Origin: Acidobacteriota bacterium
GTDB lineage: Bacteria > Acidobacteriota > Thermoanaerobaculia > Multivoradales > J023
Length of the DNA stretch: 64,000 nt
Assembly (NCBI GenBank): GCA_029263395.1
Contig: JAJCXO010000232.1
Location: forward strand, 1-64,000
Reading direction: 5' to 3'
A program made the translations under genes and the position numbers. The notes below the pieces were generated by a model that made no database searches, was not told where the DNA came from, and was given only the letters and a program-made list of their open reading frames with translations. Shown piece after piece: positions 35,243 through 43,837 of the stretch; positions within the stretch are counted from its first letter, which is position 1; every line of letters starts with the position of its first letter.

Positions 35243-35315
35243 CAAGTTGCGCAGGCGCCTCCGAAACGCCTGCACAACTTGGGCGGTCTTTCAGTCTGAG
35301 GATGTATACAGACTG
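35243..35315. terminator. two strong hairpins between convergent genes
   Basis: The first hairpin pairs CAAGTTG/CAACTTG (35243-35249 with 35275-35281) and GCAGGCG/CGCCTGC (35251-35257 with 35267-35273) around one mismatch. The second pairs CAGTCTG/CAGACTG (35292-35298 with 35309-35315). They lie between the lipoprotein gene and the convergent small gene. Neither has a long T-run, so this is termination or RNA stability rather than a textbook terminator. Confidence 0.6.
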
Positions 35316-35325
35316 TAGATGCTGG

Positions 35326-35559
35326 TTACGCTTCGGCGACGATGTGGTCGCCGTCCATAAAACGTTCGACCATTTTGGTGCCATCGTCCAACATCTGCAT
35401 AACTGTGACGCGCTCGAACTTTTCCTTGTGCTCGCTAGCGAACTTCTGCGCTGCTTCGAGATCTTCAAAATCCTTTGATTGAAGCGGCTTGATCGGGAGC
35501 GACTTGCCGTTGTCTCCAACCTTGGGGATGTCGTGCAGGTAAACGTTGTATCCGGCCAT
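35326..35559 (-). CDS. small hypothetical protein
   Basis: A 77-residue soluble protein starting at 35559, with AAAGGAGAACCC placing a good ribosome site 5-8 bases upstream; the longer upstream frame is not supported. The composition is alpha/beta with a repeated pattern (KDFEDLEAAQKFASEHKEKFERVTVMQML) and an acidic C terminus. It looks like a small stand-alone domain; I cannot name it. It is divergent from the kinase gene. Confidence 0.7.
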   Translation of the reverse strand: MAGYNVYLHDIPKVGDNGKSLPIKPLQSKDFEDLEAAQKFASEHKEKFERVTVMQMLDDGTKMVERFMDGDHIVAEA

Positions 35560-35793
35560 GGGTTCTCCTTTCCAAGATGAATGACTATGGTCACCGACTG
35601 TGGTCGCCGAACTTTGTACCGGGTTGACCAGCCTAGTCAACCCTTTTCTCTTGACGCCCATGGTTGCACAAGCCATTGTTGCTGGTTGAGCCTGTATGAA
35701 CCTTTCCAGACCTTGATCTGACTCCGCACGCGTCGTCCATCCCAACAGGCTGGGTTGGTGGTAGACTCCCGCCGCTGCACGGGACAGCAGATC

Positions 35794-37545
35794 ATGGACA
35801 AGATCGGAAAATACGAAGTCCTCGATAAGATCGGGTCGGGTGGGTTTGCGGTCGTCTACAAAGGTTACGACCCATTCATCAAGCGCCCGGTTGCCATCAA
35901 GGTGTGCTACTCGCGCGACGAGGAGACCCGCAAGCGATTCCATCGTGAGGCGGAGATAGCTGGTCGCCTGGTGCATCGCAACATTACCGCGGTGTATGAC
36001 TTCGGGCTGCACGAGCAGATGCCTTACTTGGTGGAGGAATATCTACCGGGGGAAGACCTCGCGCATATGATTCGACGGCGCGAGCCCGAAGCCTTGGAGG
36101 AGAAGCTGGATGTTTTGCTACAGATCGCCAGCGGGCTCGGATTTGCCCACTCGCGAGAAGTGATCCACCGCGACATCAAGCCATCGAACATTCGGATCCT
36201 CGACAACGGCCGAGTGAAGATCATGGATTTTGGCACTGCCAAGCTGGCCAACGTCGAGAGTAATCTAACCCAGACCGGAATGACCCTCGGTACGGTCGCT
36301 TACCTCTCCCCGGAACGCCTGTTGGGCAAACCGTCGGGTACCAACTCCGATCTGTTCTCCTACGGGGTCCTCGGCTACGAGCTGTTGTCGTTCCGGCGAC
36401 CGTTCATCGGCCGTAACATCCCCAACTTGATCGACCAGGTGCTGAATGCCTCGCCGGTGCCACTGGCCGAAAGCTGGCCCGACTGTCCACCCAGCCTGGC
36501 CGTTGTTATTCACAAATGCCTGTCAAAGGATCCGACGACTCGTTACGCGTCCTGTGTCGAGTTGACTCGCGATCTCGAGCAGGTACGGGCCGAGACCTGC
36601 TCCTACCAAGATCCGACCACCGGGACGATCAGCACAGCACTCTCCGCTGACATCAAGCTCTCTGGACTGCTGGAGCACGCTCGAGAGCTATACAACCGCG
36701 GCAAGCTGCAACGATCCAGTGTGCTACTCGACGAAGTGCTGGAGATCGCCCCTGATCACGCTGAAGCCAAACGTCTGCTAGCAGCCTGCCACCAGACTGC
36801 CGCACCCGATCTCGAGGGGACCGCGACTGTCGCCACTCAGACCGGTACTGTCCCTCAGACCGGTACTGTCTCACAGACTGGTGTAATCCCCCAGACAAGC
36901 CCCGGCGATCAACTCGTGTCTGAGACACAGACGATTTCTGAGATACCCGAATCGACCCAAGTCTCGACTTCGATCTCATCTTGGGAAGCGCCGGCAGCCA
37001 GACAACAGCGCAAGATCGGTGAGGCTATTTCGAGCATCGAAGGTTACGTCAAGGCCGGGCAACTGGTGGGTGCCGCCAAGGCGCTCGAGTTCGCGACGCA
37101 GTTCCTCGGCGACTTCGATCAGACCGAAACGCTGAGGCAACGTATAGTGGACGCAGCCAAGGCCGAGGTAGCAGGTGTCCGCGAAACCGCGCTGAGCCAG
37201 GCTCACAGTATGGTCGAAACGATGGCCGAACTGCGCCGCAAGAACCGTTTGCCGATCGAGCAAGCGCAACGCATCGTCGACTGTGTCCACACTTTCGATC
37301 CCGACGATCTTGCCGGTCGCCACATCCTCGCCGCCCTTCACCAAGACGCTCAGGCCAAACCCTCGCGAGCTCCGGACCCAAAACAACAGGAAGCCATCGA
37401 AAGTATCGAGAGGCTACTAGACGAGGGGGATCCAGCGATGGCCGAACGAGCACTGCGCTTCGCTGTCCAGCTGTTTGGAGAGTTCGACCAAACCCAGCGG
37501 CTCGAGCAACGCATCTCGGATGCTCTGCGTCGGTCTCAAACCTAA
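35794..37545 (+). CDS. cytosolic Ser/Thr protein kinase with tandem C-terminal helical repeats
   Basis: 583 residues, starting at the ATG 35794. The kinase domain is at about 7-265 with GSGGFAVVYKGYDPFIKRPVAIK, HRDIKPSNI, DFG and a TQTGMTLGTVAYLSPE activation loop. After a Thr/Gln linker with an 18-bp repeat (QTGTVP units, DNA 36829-36895) come two homologous ~50-residue helical segments (near 410-460 and 530-580, each ending GEFDQT..L.QRI.DA). No TM helix is visible, so it should be cytosolic. It is closely related to the next kinase gene, with the same YDPFIKR signature, so the two arose by duplication. Confidence 0.9.
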   Translation: MDKIGKYEVLDKIGSGGFAVVYKGYDPFIKRPVAIKVCYSRDEETRKRFHREAEIAGRLVHRNITAVYDFGLHEQMPYLVEEYLPGEDLAHMIRRREPEALEEKLDVLLQIASGLGFAHSREVIHRDIKPSNIRILDNGRVKIMDFGTAKLANVESNLTQTGMTLGTVAYLSPERLLGKPSGTNSDLFSYGVLGYELLSFRRPFIGRNIPNLIDQVLNASPVPLAESWPDCPPSLAVVIHKCLSKDPTTRYASCVELTRDLEQVRAETCSYQDPTTGTISTALSADIKLSGLLEHARELYNRGKLQRSSVLLDEVLEIAPDHAEAKRLLAACHQTAAPDLEGTATVATQTGTVPQTGTVSQTGVIPQTSPGDQLVSETQTISEIPESTQVSTSISSWEAPAARQQRKIGEAISSIEGYVKAGQLVGAAKALEFATQFLGDFDQTETLRQRIVDAAKAEVAGVRETALSQAHSMVETMAELRRKNRLPIEQAQRIVDCVHTFDPDDLAGRHILAALHQDAQAKPSRAPDPKQQEAIESIERLLDEGDPAMAERALRFAVQLFGEFDQTQRLEQRISDALRRSQT

Positions 37546-37639
37546 CCCGGCCCGAGCCACCCAGCAGCCCCCTCACCACCGCACCCACGGCGCGGACCGT
37601 GGGGTGCTAAACTCGCAGAGCTAGCAGGTTTCGTGCGTC

Positions 37640-39580
37640 ATGGAGAACATCGGCAAATACAAGATTGAGAAGAAGATCGGCTCCGGCGGTTTCGGAGAGG
37701 TATTCAAGGGCTACGATCCGTTTATCAAGCGTCACGTAGCGGTCAAAACTTGTAGTTCCCAAGACGAGGAGATCCGTAATCGCTTCTTTCAAGAAGCCGA
37801 GATCGCCGGCAACCTCCAGCACCGCAACATCACTACGGTCTACGACTTTGGCATCCACAACGGGCTGCCCTATCTGATCCAAGAGTACTTGTCGGGGGAA
37901 GATCTCGACACCAAGATCAAGCGTCACGACTTCCTGCCCTACCCAGAGAAGCTCTACTACCTGCTGCAGATTGCCCGTGGCTTAGCGCAGGCCCACACCA
38001 AGGGCGTCATCCATCGCGACATCAAGCCAGCCAACATCCGGGTGCTGGAAGATGGCATGGTCAAGATCATGGATTTTGGCATCGCCAAATTGGCCCAGCA
38101 GGAAAGTGGCCTGACCCAGACCGGCATGACCTTGGGCACCGCCGCCTACCTCGCTCCCGAGCAGATACGCGGCGAGGATGTGGACCACCGGACCGATATC
38201 TTCTCTTTCGGCGTGCTCGCCTACGAGTTGCTGGCTAGTGAGCGGCCGTTTCAGGGGCAACAGATTTCGTCTGTCATCTATCAGGTGCTGCATCACGAGC
38301 CGACACCGCTGATCAACCTCGCTCCGAACACGCCGGCCGGCTTGGTGGCGATCGTGGAACGTTGTCTTTGTAAAGACTCCACTGAACGCTTCGCTAACGG
38401 TAGCGCCTTGGTCAAGGAGCTCGAAAGCCTGCAGCGAAGAGACCGCCCACAACCTGCTCACAAAAAGTCTGCTCGCAAAGAGTCTGCCCCCAAAGAGCCG
38501 CCGAGCCCAGCGCTGGACGCGTCCGAGCAACAAACCGAAACCTTGCACTACGATAGTCCGCAGCGCACGACACAACGCCTCGATACCCCGGCGCCGTCTG
38601 AAGCCATCACCCAGCACCAACGACCCACTGAGGCAGTCGCCACCGAGGCGGTCGCCACCGAAACAGTGGCAACCGCGACCGGACCTCAGCTTGAAGATAT
38701 CTCCTACCACACGGGGCAGCACGACGACAGCCAACGCGACTCGGTCGGGCCGCACTTCGCGGTGCAAGCCAAGCCATCCTCCCGTTGGTCGACAGTGGCC
38801 AGCGCCGTCACGCTGCTTTTGCTGGCGGCGATAGCTGCTGGCGCTGGCTGGTGGTTTGGCATGCGCGACGAATCTAGAGCTGAAACTGGGCGGGACGCCA
38901 CGGCGCTCGAAGATTCGGCCACAATCGATGTGAGCCCGACACTAACCGAGGAGGGAGCCGACTCTCAGACGCCGACGGGTGAAGGTACAACCGAGAGTTC
39001 AGTCTCAGAGACCTCCAAACCGAGTGAGGCCTCGAGCTCAGAAACGACAGCAGACAACACCGCCTCGAGTCCTGAGCCACTACCTGCCAAACCTTTGCCC
39101 GGGCGACTGATCCTGCCAATCGTCGATTGGACGCAAGGCATGACACTGCGGATCGCCAATAGGACCTACCAGTTGCGTGGCCGGCGCTCGATCGAACTAC
39201 CGCCAGGCAGCTACCAGGCGGTCTTCGAACTCGACGCCGAAGATTACAATCCAGCACCGCGCACCGTGCAGGTCTCAATCGTCGAAGGTAAGCCCAAACG
39301 GCTAGCCATCGCAATTCCACAACCGGGGGTGCTCACCATCCGCCCGCTGCCGTTACGATCACAGGGCGAGGCACTGATCGACGGCGAGCCGGTGGGCCCA
39401 ACGCCACTGAACAAAGTCAAACGCGAGCCGGGCGAGTACACTATCGAGATCCGCCCCCAGGGTGACGACGGGGAGGGATTGACCGAGACTGTCCGCTTGG
39501 AGTCGGGCAAGGAAGTCATCTTGTCATTTGATCTTGCTGCTGGCGAGATTCAATCGCACACCAAAACACTGCCTCGCTGA
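37640..39580 (+). CDS. membrane Ser/Thr protein kinase with an extracytoplasmic PEGA-like domain
   Basis: 646 residues. The kinase domain is at about 7-270 (GSGGFGEVFKGYDPFIKRHVAVK, HRDIKPANI, DFG, GTAAYLAPEQ). The linker has KSARKESAPKE repeats and three 15-bp units encoding EAVAT (38630-38674). One TM helix lies near 382-405, then an acidic Ser/Thr-rich stalk, then a PEGA-like beta domain at about 490-640 (PLPLRSQGEALIDGEPVGPTPLNKVKREPGEYTIEI). This PknB-with-PEGA layout is common in Acidobacteria and Myxobacteria. It is probably expressed with its sister kinase and the TPR-PDZ gene. Confidence 0.92.
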   Translation: MENIGKYKIEKKIGSGGFGEVFKGYDPFIKRHVAVKTCSSQDEEIRNRFFQEAEIAGNLQHRNITTVYDFGIHNGLPYLIQEYLSGEDLDTKIKRHDFLPYPEKLYYLLQIARGLAQAHTKGVIHRDIKPANIRVLEDGMVKIMDFGIAKLAQQESGLTQTGMTLGTAAYLAPEQIRGEDVDHRTDIFSFGVLAYELLASERPFQGQQISSVIYQVLHHEPTPLINLAPNTPAGLVAIVERCLCKDSTERFANGSALVKELESLQRRDRPQPAHKKSARKESAPKEPPSPALDASEQQTETLHYDSPQRTTQRLDTPAPSEAITQHQRPTEAVATEAVATETVATATGPQLEDISYHTGQHDDSQRDSVGPHFAVQAKPSSRWSTVASAVTLLLLAAIAAGAGWWFGMRDESRAETGRDATALEDSATIDVSPTLTEEGADSQTPTGEGTTESSVSETSKPSEASSSETTADNTASSPEPLPAKPLPGRLILPIVDWTQGMTLRIANRTYQLRGRRSIELPPGSYQAVFELDAEDYNPAPRTVQVSIVEGKPKRLAIAIPQPGVLTIRPLPLRSQGEALIDGEPVGPTPLNKVKREPGEYTIEIRPQGDDGEGLTETVRLESGKEVILSFDLAAGEIQSHTKTLPR

Positions 39581-39656
39581 GTAGCCGCTGCTCTAAAAAC
39601 GCCGCCTCTCCTGAAATACCGTTTCTCCTGGATCACAGTCTCTGAGCTCACCGAGC

Positions 39657-41408
39657 ATGAAATACCTCCTGACAATCTTTCGGATCACCCTGATCACCCT
39701 GATCGGCCTAGCTGGGCCAGCATCGGGCCAAGGCAATGCCGCCAACGGCGAAGATCTAGCAGCAGCCAGCGCCCTCGAAGAGCTCAGGCTATTGGCAGAG
39801 GAGAGTTTCGCAGAAGACGATCTGGATGCAGCGATTGCCTTATACCGACAACTGGCCGATCGTCATACGGTTCAAGATGAGAAGACCCGGGTTTTGATGA
39901 TTGTGGCCTACCTAGAGCAGTCTTCAGGCCGCCACAAGGATGCGGTCACCACCGTGCGCGACGCTCTCAGCGTCGACCCTGACTACACCTTCCGCGCCGA
40001 GCTTTACGACGAAGCCATGCGCAACGTGTTCTATCAGGGTCAGAAACTGGCGGTCGAGATGCGCTCTGAGCTCGCCGAGGAGCATATTCGTAAGGGCAAT
40101 GACCACTGGCGAGCCGGGCAATACGCCGAGGCCGGCCGGAGCTTCGCAACTGCCCTCGGCTACCAACCCGATCACCCCAAAGCGCTCTACAACCTAGCGC
40201 TGGCGCATCTCCAAGAACAGCGCTCCGAGGACGCCGAAGCCGGTTTCCAAAAACTGCTTGCACTGGGCGACCGAGTCGAAGCTAGCTTGCAGACGTTGGC
40301 GAGGGTCAACCTCGGTCATCTCTACCTACAGCGCGACCTCGCCCAAGAGGCGGAAGACATACTGCTGCAAGCGGTCGCGACCGAACCGTCAAACTCGAAG
40401 GCGTGGTCGATTCTCGGGGTGGCCCAGCGACAGCAGGGCAAATCATCAGACGCCGCCAACGCTTTCCGGCGATCGTATGAGCTGCAGCCGGATAACCCGG
40501 AAGCGATGAGTCACCTGGCGCTGGCCTACATCGACGCTGAAGATTGGCAACAAGCCGTCTCGATTCTCGAACGGGCCACCGTCGTCGACAACACCAACGC
40601 CAACCTCTGGTTACACTTGGGTCGCGCTCGCAACGGCCTGCATGGCCACGGGCAAGGCACATCTTCGCAGGCCATCGCCGCTTTCGAGAACGCGATCCGG
40701 CTCGATCCGAACGACGCTGGGGGCTGGGCCAGCAATGCCGCGGTGCACATGGCCCAACTGTATTACGAAACCCAAGCCTACACCCAGGCGGTCGCGCAGG
40801 CGGATCGCGCTCTGGCCTGGCGTAGCGATCTGGTCAACGCCCATGTCTACCAGGGACTGGCGAAGGAATCTCTCGGTGACTTGCACGGCGCCCGTGCAGG
40901 CCTCGAAACTGCCCGGCAACTCGATCCAACCCGCGCCGACACCCACTTCAACTTGGGCAGCGTGTACTATCAACTCGGTCTCTACGACGAAGCGGAAGCG
41001 GCGCTCGAACGGTCCTTGGCCATTCAGGCCAACTTCCCACGGGCCACGGAGCATCTACAAGCGGTTCGAGAGGCTCGTGACCGACCCCGGGTCACAGCAC
41101 CACCCGCATCAACTCGCCGAGGTCGCGCAACAGCAGCCAAAAAACCGCGCCTCGGGATTCGCTATGCCGACATCGACTACGCAGCGATTGGCCTCCGCGG
41201 TGCCATGGTGGAACGTGTCGAAGCAGGCAGTGCCGCCGCTCGTGCCGGGATCCGCAAAAACGATCTGATTCTGAAGGTTGATGGTCGTGACGTCACCAGC
41301 GCTGAGCAGCTCAAAGGGTACGTTGCCACACGCACTCGCGGTAGCCGATTGAGCTTCACGATTCTGCGGTCCAACGTCCCGACTTACGTTGACGTCACGC
41401 TCAACTGA
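39657..41408 (+). CDS. secreted TPR protein with C-terminal PDZ domain
   Basis: 583 residues with a signal peptide (about 1-22, ending ASGQ). It then has about ten tetratricopeptide units (e.g. AKALYNLALAHLQEQRSEDAEAGFQKL, NPEAMSHLALAYIDAEDWQQAVSIL, ADTHFNLGSVYYQLGLYDEAEAAL). The last 90 residues are a PDZ domain (LRGAMVERVEAGSAAARAGIRKNDLILKVDGRDVTSAEQL). It is a periplasmic scaffold by prediction. The gene is 76 bp after the PEGA kinase and may be a partner or reader of the extracytoplasmic PEGA domain. Confidence 0.88.
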   Translation: MKYLLTIFRITLITLIGLAGPASGQGNAANGEDLAAASALEELRLLAEESFAEDDLDAAIALYRQLADRHTVQDEKTRVLMIVAYLEQSSGRHKDAVTTVRDALSVDPDYTFRAELYDEAMRNVFYQGQKLAVEMRSELAEEHIRKGNDHWRAGQYAEAGRSFATALGYQPDHPKALYNLALAHLQEQRSEDAEAGFQKLLALGDRVEASLQTLARVNLGHLYLQRDLAQEAEDILLQAVATEPSNSKAWSILGVAQRQQGKSSDAANAFRRSYELQPDNPEAMSHLALAYIDAEDWQQAVSILERATVVDNTNANLWLHLGRARNGLHGHGQGTSSQAIAAFENAIRLDPNDAGGWASNAAVHMAQLYYETQAYTQAVAQADRALAWRSDLVNAHVYQGLAKESLGDLHGARAGLETARQLDPTRADTHFNLGSVYYQLGLYDEAEAALERSLAIQANFPRATEHLQAVREARDRPRVTAPPASTRRGRATAAKKPRLGIRYADIDYAAIGLRGAMVERVEAGSAAARAGIRKNDLILKVDGRDVTSAEQLKGYVATRTRGSRLSFTILRSNVPTYVDVTLN

Positions 41409-41416
41409 GCGTGACG
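41393..41416 (+). terminator. 10-bp hairpin over the end of the TPR-PDZ gene
   Basis: CGTCACGCTC/GAGCGTGACG is a perfect 10-bp stem with a 4-nt loop; the stop codon lies across the loop and 3' arm. There is no T-run, so it may be a bidirectional stop between convergent genes. Confidence 0.5.
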
Positions 41417-41483
41417 GACTGGAACCGATCCAGCGCAACTAGGTCCGGCAAAGAGAGTTGGAGCCTCCCCAAGGCTGTGCCCA

Positions 41484-42722
41484 CTAGCTCGGAACCAACA
41501 CCAAATCGTAGGCAGCACGGTAGCGCGCAGCTACAGCGTCCCAGCTTAATTCTTCGAGCGTGCGACGGCGGCCGGCGGCTCCCATCGCTCGCGCCTTGGG
41601 CAGATCCTGAAGTAGCCGGGACAACGCATCGTTGACCGCCTGAGGGTCTTTTTCCGGCACCAGATAACCTTGGACCCCATCGTCGATAGCCAACGGGATA
41701 CCTGAGATCTCGGTGGCTACCACCGGCAGCGAACTCGCCATCGCTTCGAGGATGACGTTGGGCAACCCATCAACATTGCCTTTGGGGTCGTGGACCGCCG
41801 GCAACACAAAAAGGTCGGCGGTGCGGAACAAGTCGGGCAAATCGTCGTGCCCTACTGCGCCAGGAAAATGTACCCGATCCGCCCACTCCGCGGTAGCCCG
41901 ACGAAACTCTTCCAACCGATCACCACCGCCGGCCAGTATGAGATGAGCCTCTTGGTGACGAGCCATCAGCCGATCGAGGCCGGCTATCAGCACCTGATAA
42001 CCCTTTTTGGTTGCCATTCGCCCCACCGACAACATCACTGGCGCATGGTGAGGAATGCCGAGTTGTTCACGCCAAACACCGCGACGTTTGGGATCGGGCG
42101 CAAATTGTTCAGCATCGACCCCATAGGGAATCACCCGTGCGTATGCGGGATCAAAACCCAGGGCACACACTCGGTCCACCAGTTCCGGCGAGCAGCCAGT
42201 AAGCACACTGGCCCGACGCAGCGATCTGCCTACCCACTGCCGGATCAAAGGCTTCTCAGCGACAAAAACATCGCTGCCATGGAGGCCAACGGCAACCGGG
42301 AGCGATTTGGCGAAATAGCTCGCCACCAATCCATTAGGTACCACCCAATGTGCATGCAGCAGATCATAGGGTTGACGGTTAGCAACGCCGCGCTGCAGTT
42401 CGGTACGGACTGCTCGAAGCGCACCGAGCACATACAACGGTGCGACACTGGCGGCACCTGCCCGCATCGTCTCGTCCGCCTGGAGACTGCGACTATAGCC
42501 AATCAGCTCCCAACTCTCGGGAGCGTACCTGAAGCTACGCACTGACACGCTGTCATCGTCCCAATGCTGGCGGACATCAGGGGCATGCGGCGTCAACACC
42601 GTCACCCGATCACCACCTCGCACCAACCCGCGAGCCAACTCGCGGATAAACGGCCCCGAAGTGTCGCCAGCAAATCGCGGGTAGGTCTGGGTGAGGAAAA
42701 GAAAGTTCTTGCCCAGGCCCAC
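41484..42722 (-). CDS. GT4-type glycosyltransferase
   Basis: A 412-residue GT-B retaining glycosyltransferase. The N-terminal domain begins LFLTQTYPRFAGDTSGPFIRELARGL; the GT4 nucleotide-binding half has VLSVGRMATKKGYQVLIAGLDRL, the catalytic-loop pattern VILEAMASSLPVVATEISGIP, and the EX7E-type motif (near PNVILEAMASS). The start is GTG, sharing its first base with the last base of the GT2 stop (TAGTG). It likely adds a sugar to a polysaccharide or glycolipid. Confidence 0.9.
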   Translation of the reverse strand: MGLGKNFLFLTQTYPRFAGDTSGPFIRELARGLVRGGDRVTVLTPHAPDVRQHWDDDSVSVRSFRYAPESWELIGYSRSLQADETMRAGAASVAPLYVLGALRAVRTELQRGVANRQPYDLLHAHWVVPNGLVASYFAKSLPVAVGLHGSDVFVAEKPLIRQWVGRSLRRASVLTGCSPELVDRVCALGFDPAYARVIPYGVDAEQFAPDPKRRGVWREQLGIPHHAPVMLSVGRMATKKGYQVLIAGLDRLMARHQEAHLILAGGGDRLEEFRRATAEWADRVHFPGAVGHDDLPDLFRTADLFVLPAVHDPKGNVDGLPNVILEAMASSLPVVATEISGIPLAIDDGVQGYLVPEKDPQAVNDALSRLLQDLPKARAMGAAGRRRTLEELSWDAVAARYRAAYDLVLVPS

Positions 42723-43774
42723 TACTCCAAACGCTCGTGGATCGAATAACTATCGCTGCGACGAAAATTCTTGAACGTGATCATCTCACCCAACAAACCG
42801 GTCGTCAGGGTTTGAAAGCCCAACAACATCAACAGGATTCCGAACAGCAACAACGGCCGGCTGGCGAGCGAGAAAGTCGCCTCGACTCCAAGCAGCGATT
42901 GCAGCGTTGTCCACCCTGATTGTGCGACGAACCATAGTGCCGCCAGGTAGAGATTGACGAGAAAACCCAACGACATGAACAACATGCCGAATACACCAAA
43001 TAGATGTAACGGCCGGCGGGTGTAACGGGTAATGAACAGTACCGTCAGCAGATCGAGAGGGCCCTTGTACAGTCGATGCCAGCCGTATTTGCTGCGACCA
43101 TGCTGACGCTTCTGATGGGACACTTTGATCTCACCGATGCGGAAACCGCGACGACTCGCCAGTACCGGGATGTATCGGTGGAGTTCACCATAAATTGAGA
43201 CCTGTTCCAGCACCTCGCGGCGATAGATCTTGAAACCGCAGTTGAAGTCGTGCAGATCAACCTGAGCAACACGCCGGGTGGCCCAATTGAAAAGTTTTGA
43301 TGGGTACCGCTTCGAGGGTGGATCTTGACGGTCCTGCTTCCAGCCCGAAACTAGATCGAGCCCCCCCGTCTCGAGCTTGTCGAGAAAACGTGGGATCTCC
43401 TCCGGCACATCCTGCAGATCGCCGTCGATAGTTACCACCAACCGTCCCCGGCTGTGTTCGACACCAGCGGTGATTGCTGCTGCCTTGCCGAAATTTCGGC
43501 GAAAGCGCACTAGCTTTACCCGGGAATCCTCGGCATGCATCGCCCGCACCCGCTCGACGGTATTGTCCTGCGAGCCGTCATCAACGAACACAATCTCGAA
43601 CGAACGTCCCAGGTCATCAAACACCTGAGTGACACGGTCGCGCAATTCGACGACACTATCTTCCTCGTCGAGTACCGGCACCAAGATGGTGACGTCTGGA
43701 GCCTCGACATCGACAGATTCGGCTTCTGAGGCCAACTTGGCGTCACGTATAGATACGGTGTTCTTGGAAGACAC
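42722..43774 (-). CDS. GT2 polyprenyl-phosphate glycosyltransferase-like
   Basis: A 350-residue GT-A enzyme with two C-terminal TM helices, the DPM1/GtrB/ArnC layout. Its donor site VDDGSQDNT and the DGDLQDVPEEIP motif are clear. LFNWATRRVAQVDLHDFNCGFKIYRREVLEQ and the QKRQHGRSKYGWHRLYKG segment are typical of polyprenyl-phosphate sugar transferases. It probably loads a sugar onto undecaprenyl phosphate for transfer across the membrane. It overlaps the downstream GT4 gene. Confidence 0.9.
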   Translation of the reverse strand: MSSKNTVSIRDAKLASEAESVDVEAPDVTILVPVLDEEDSVVELRDRVTQVFDDLGRSFEIVFVDDGSQDNTVERVRAMHAEDSRVKLVRFRRNFGKAAAITAGVEHSRGRLVVTIDGDLQDVPEEIPRFLDKLETGGLDLVSGWKQDRQDPPSKRYPSKLFNWATRRVAQVDLHDFNCGFKIYRREVLEQVSIYGELHRYIPVLASRRGFRIGEIKVSHQKRQHGRSKYGWHRLYKGPLDLLTVLFITRYTRRPLHLFGVFGMLFMSLGFLVNLYLAALWFVAQSGWTTLQSLLGVEATFSLASRPLLLFGILLMLLGFQTLTTGLLGEMITFKNFRRSDSYSIHERLE

Positions 43775-43837
43775 GGTATTCTCGGATGGTGTTGATTTGG
43801 GAAACAGCAGAAGACGGGCCTCGGCCGGCTGCCGATT

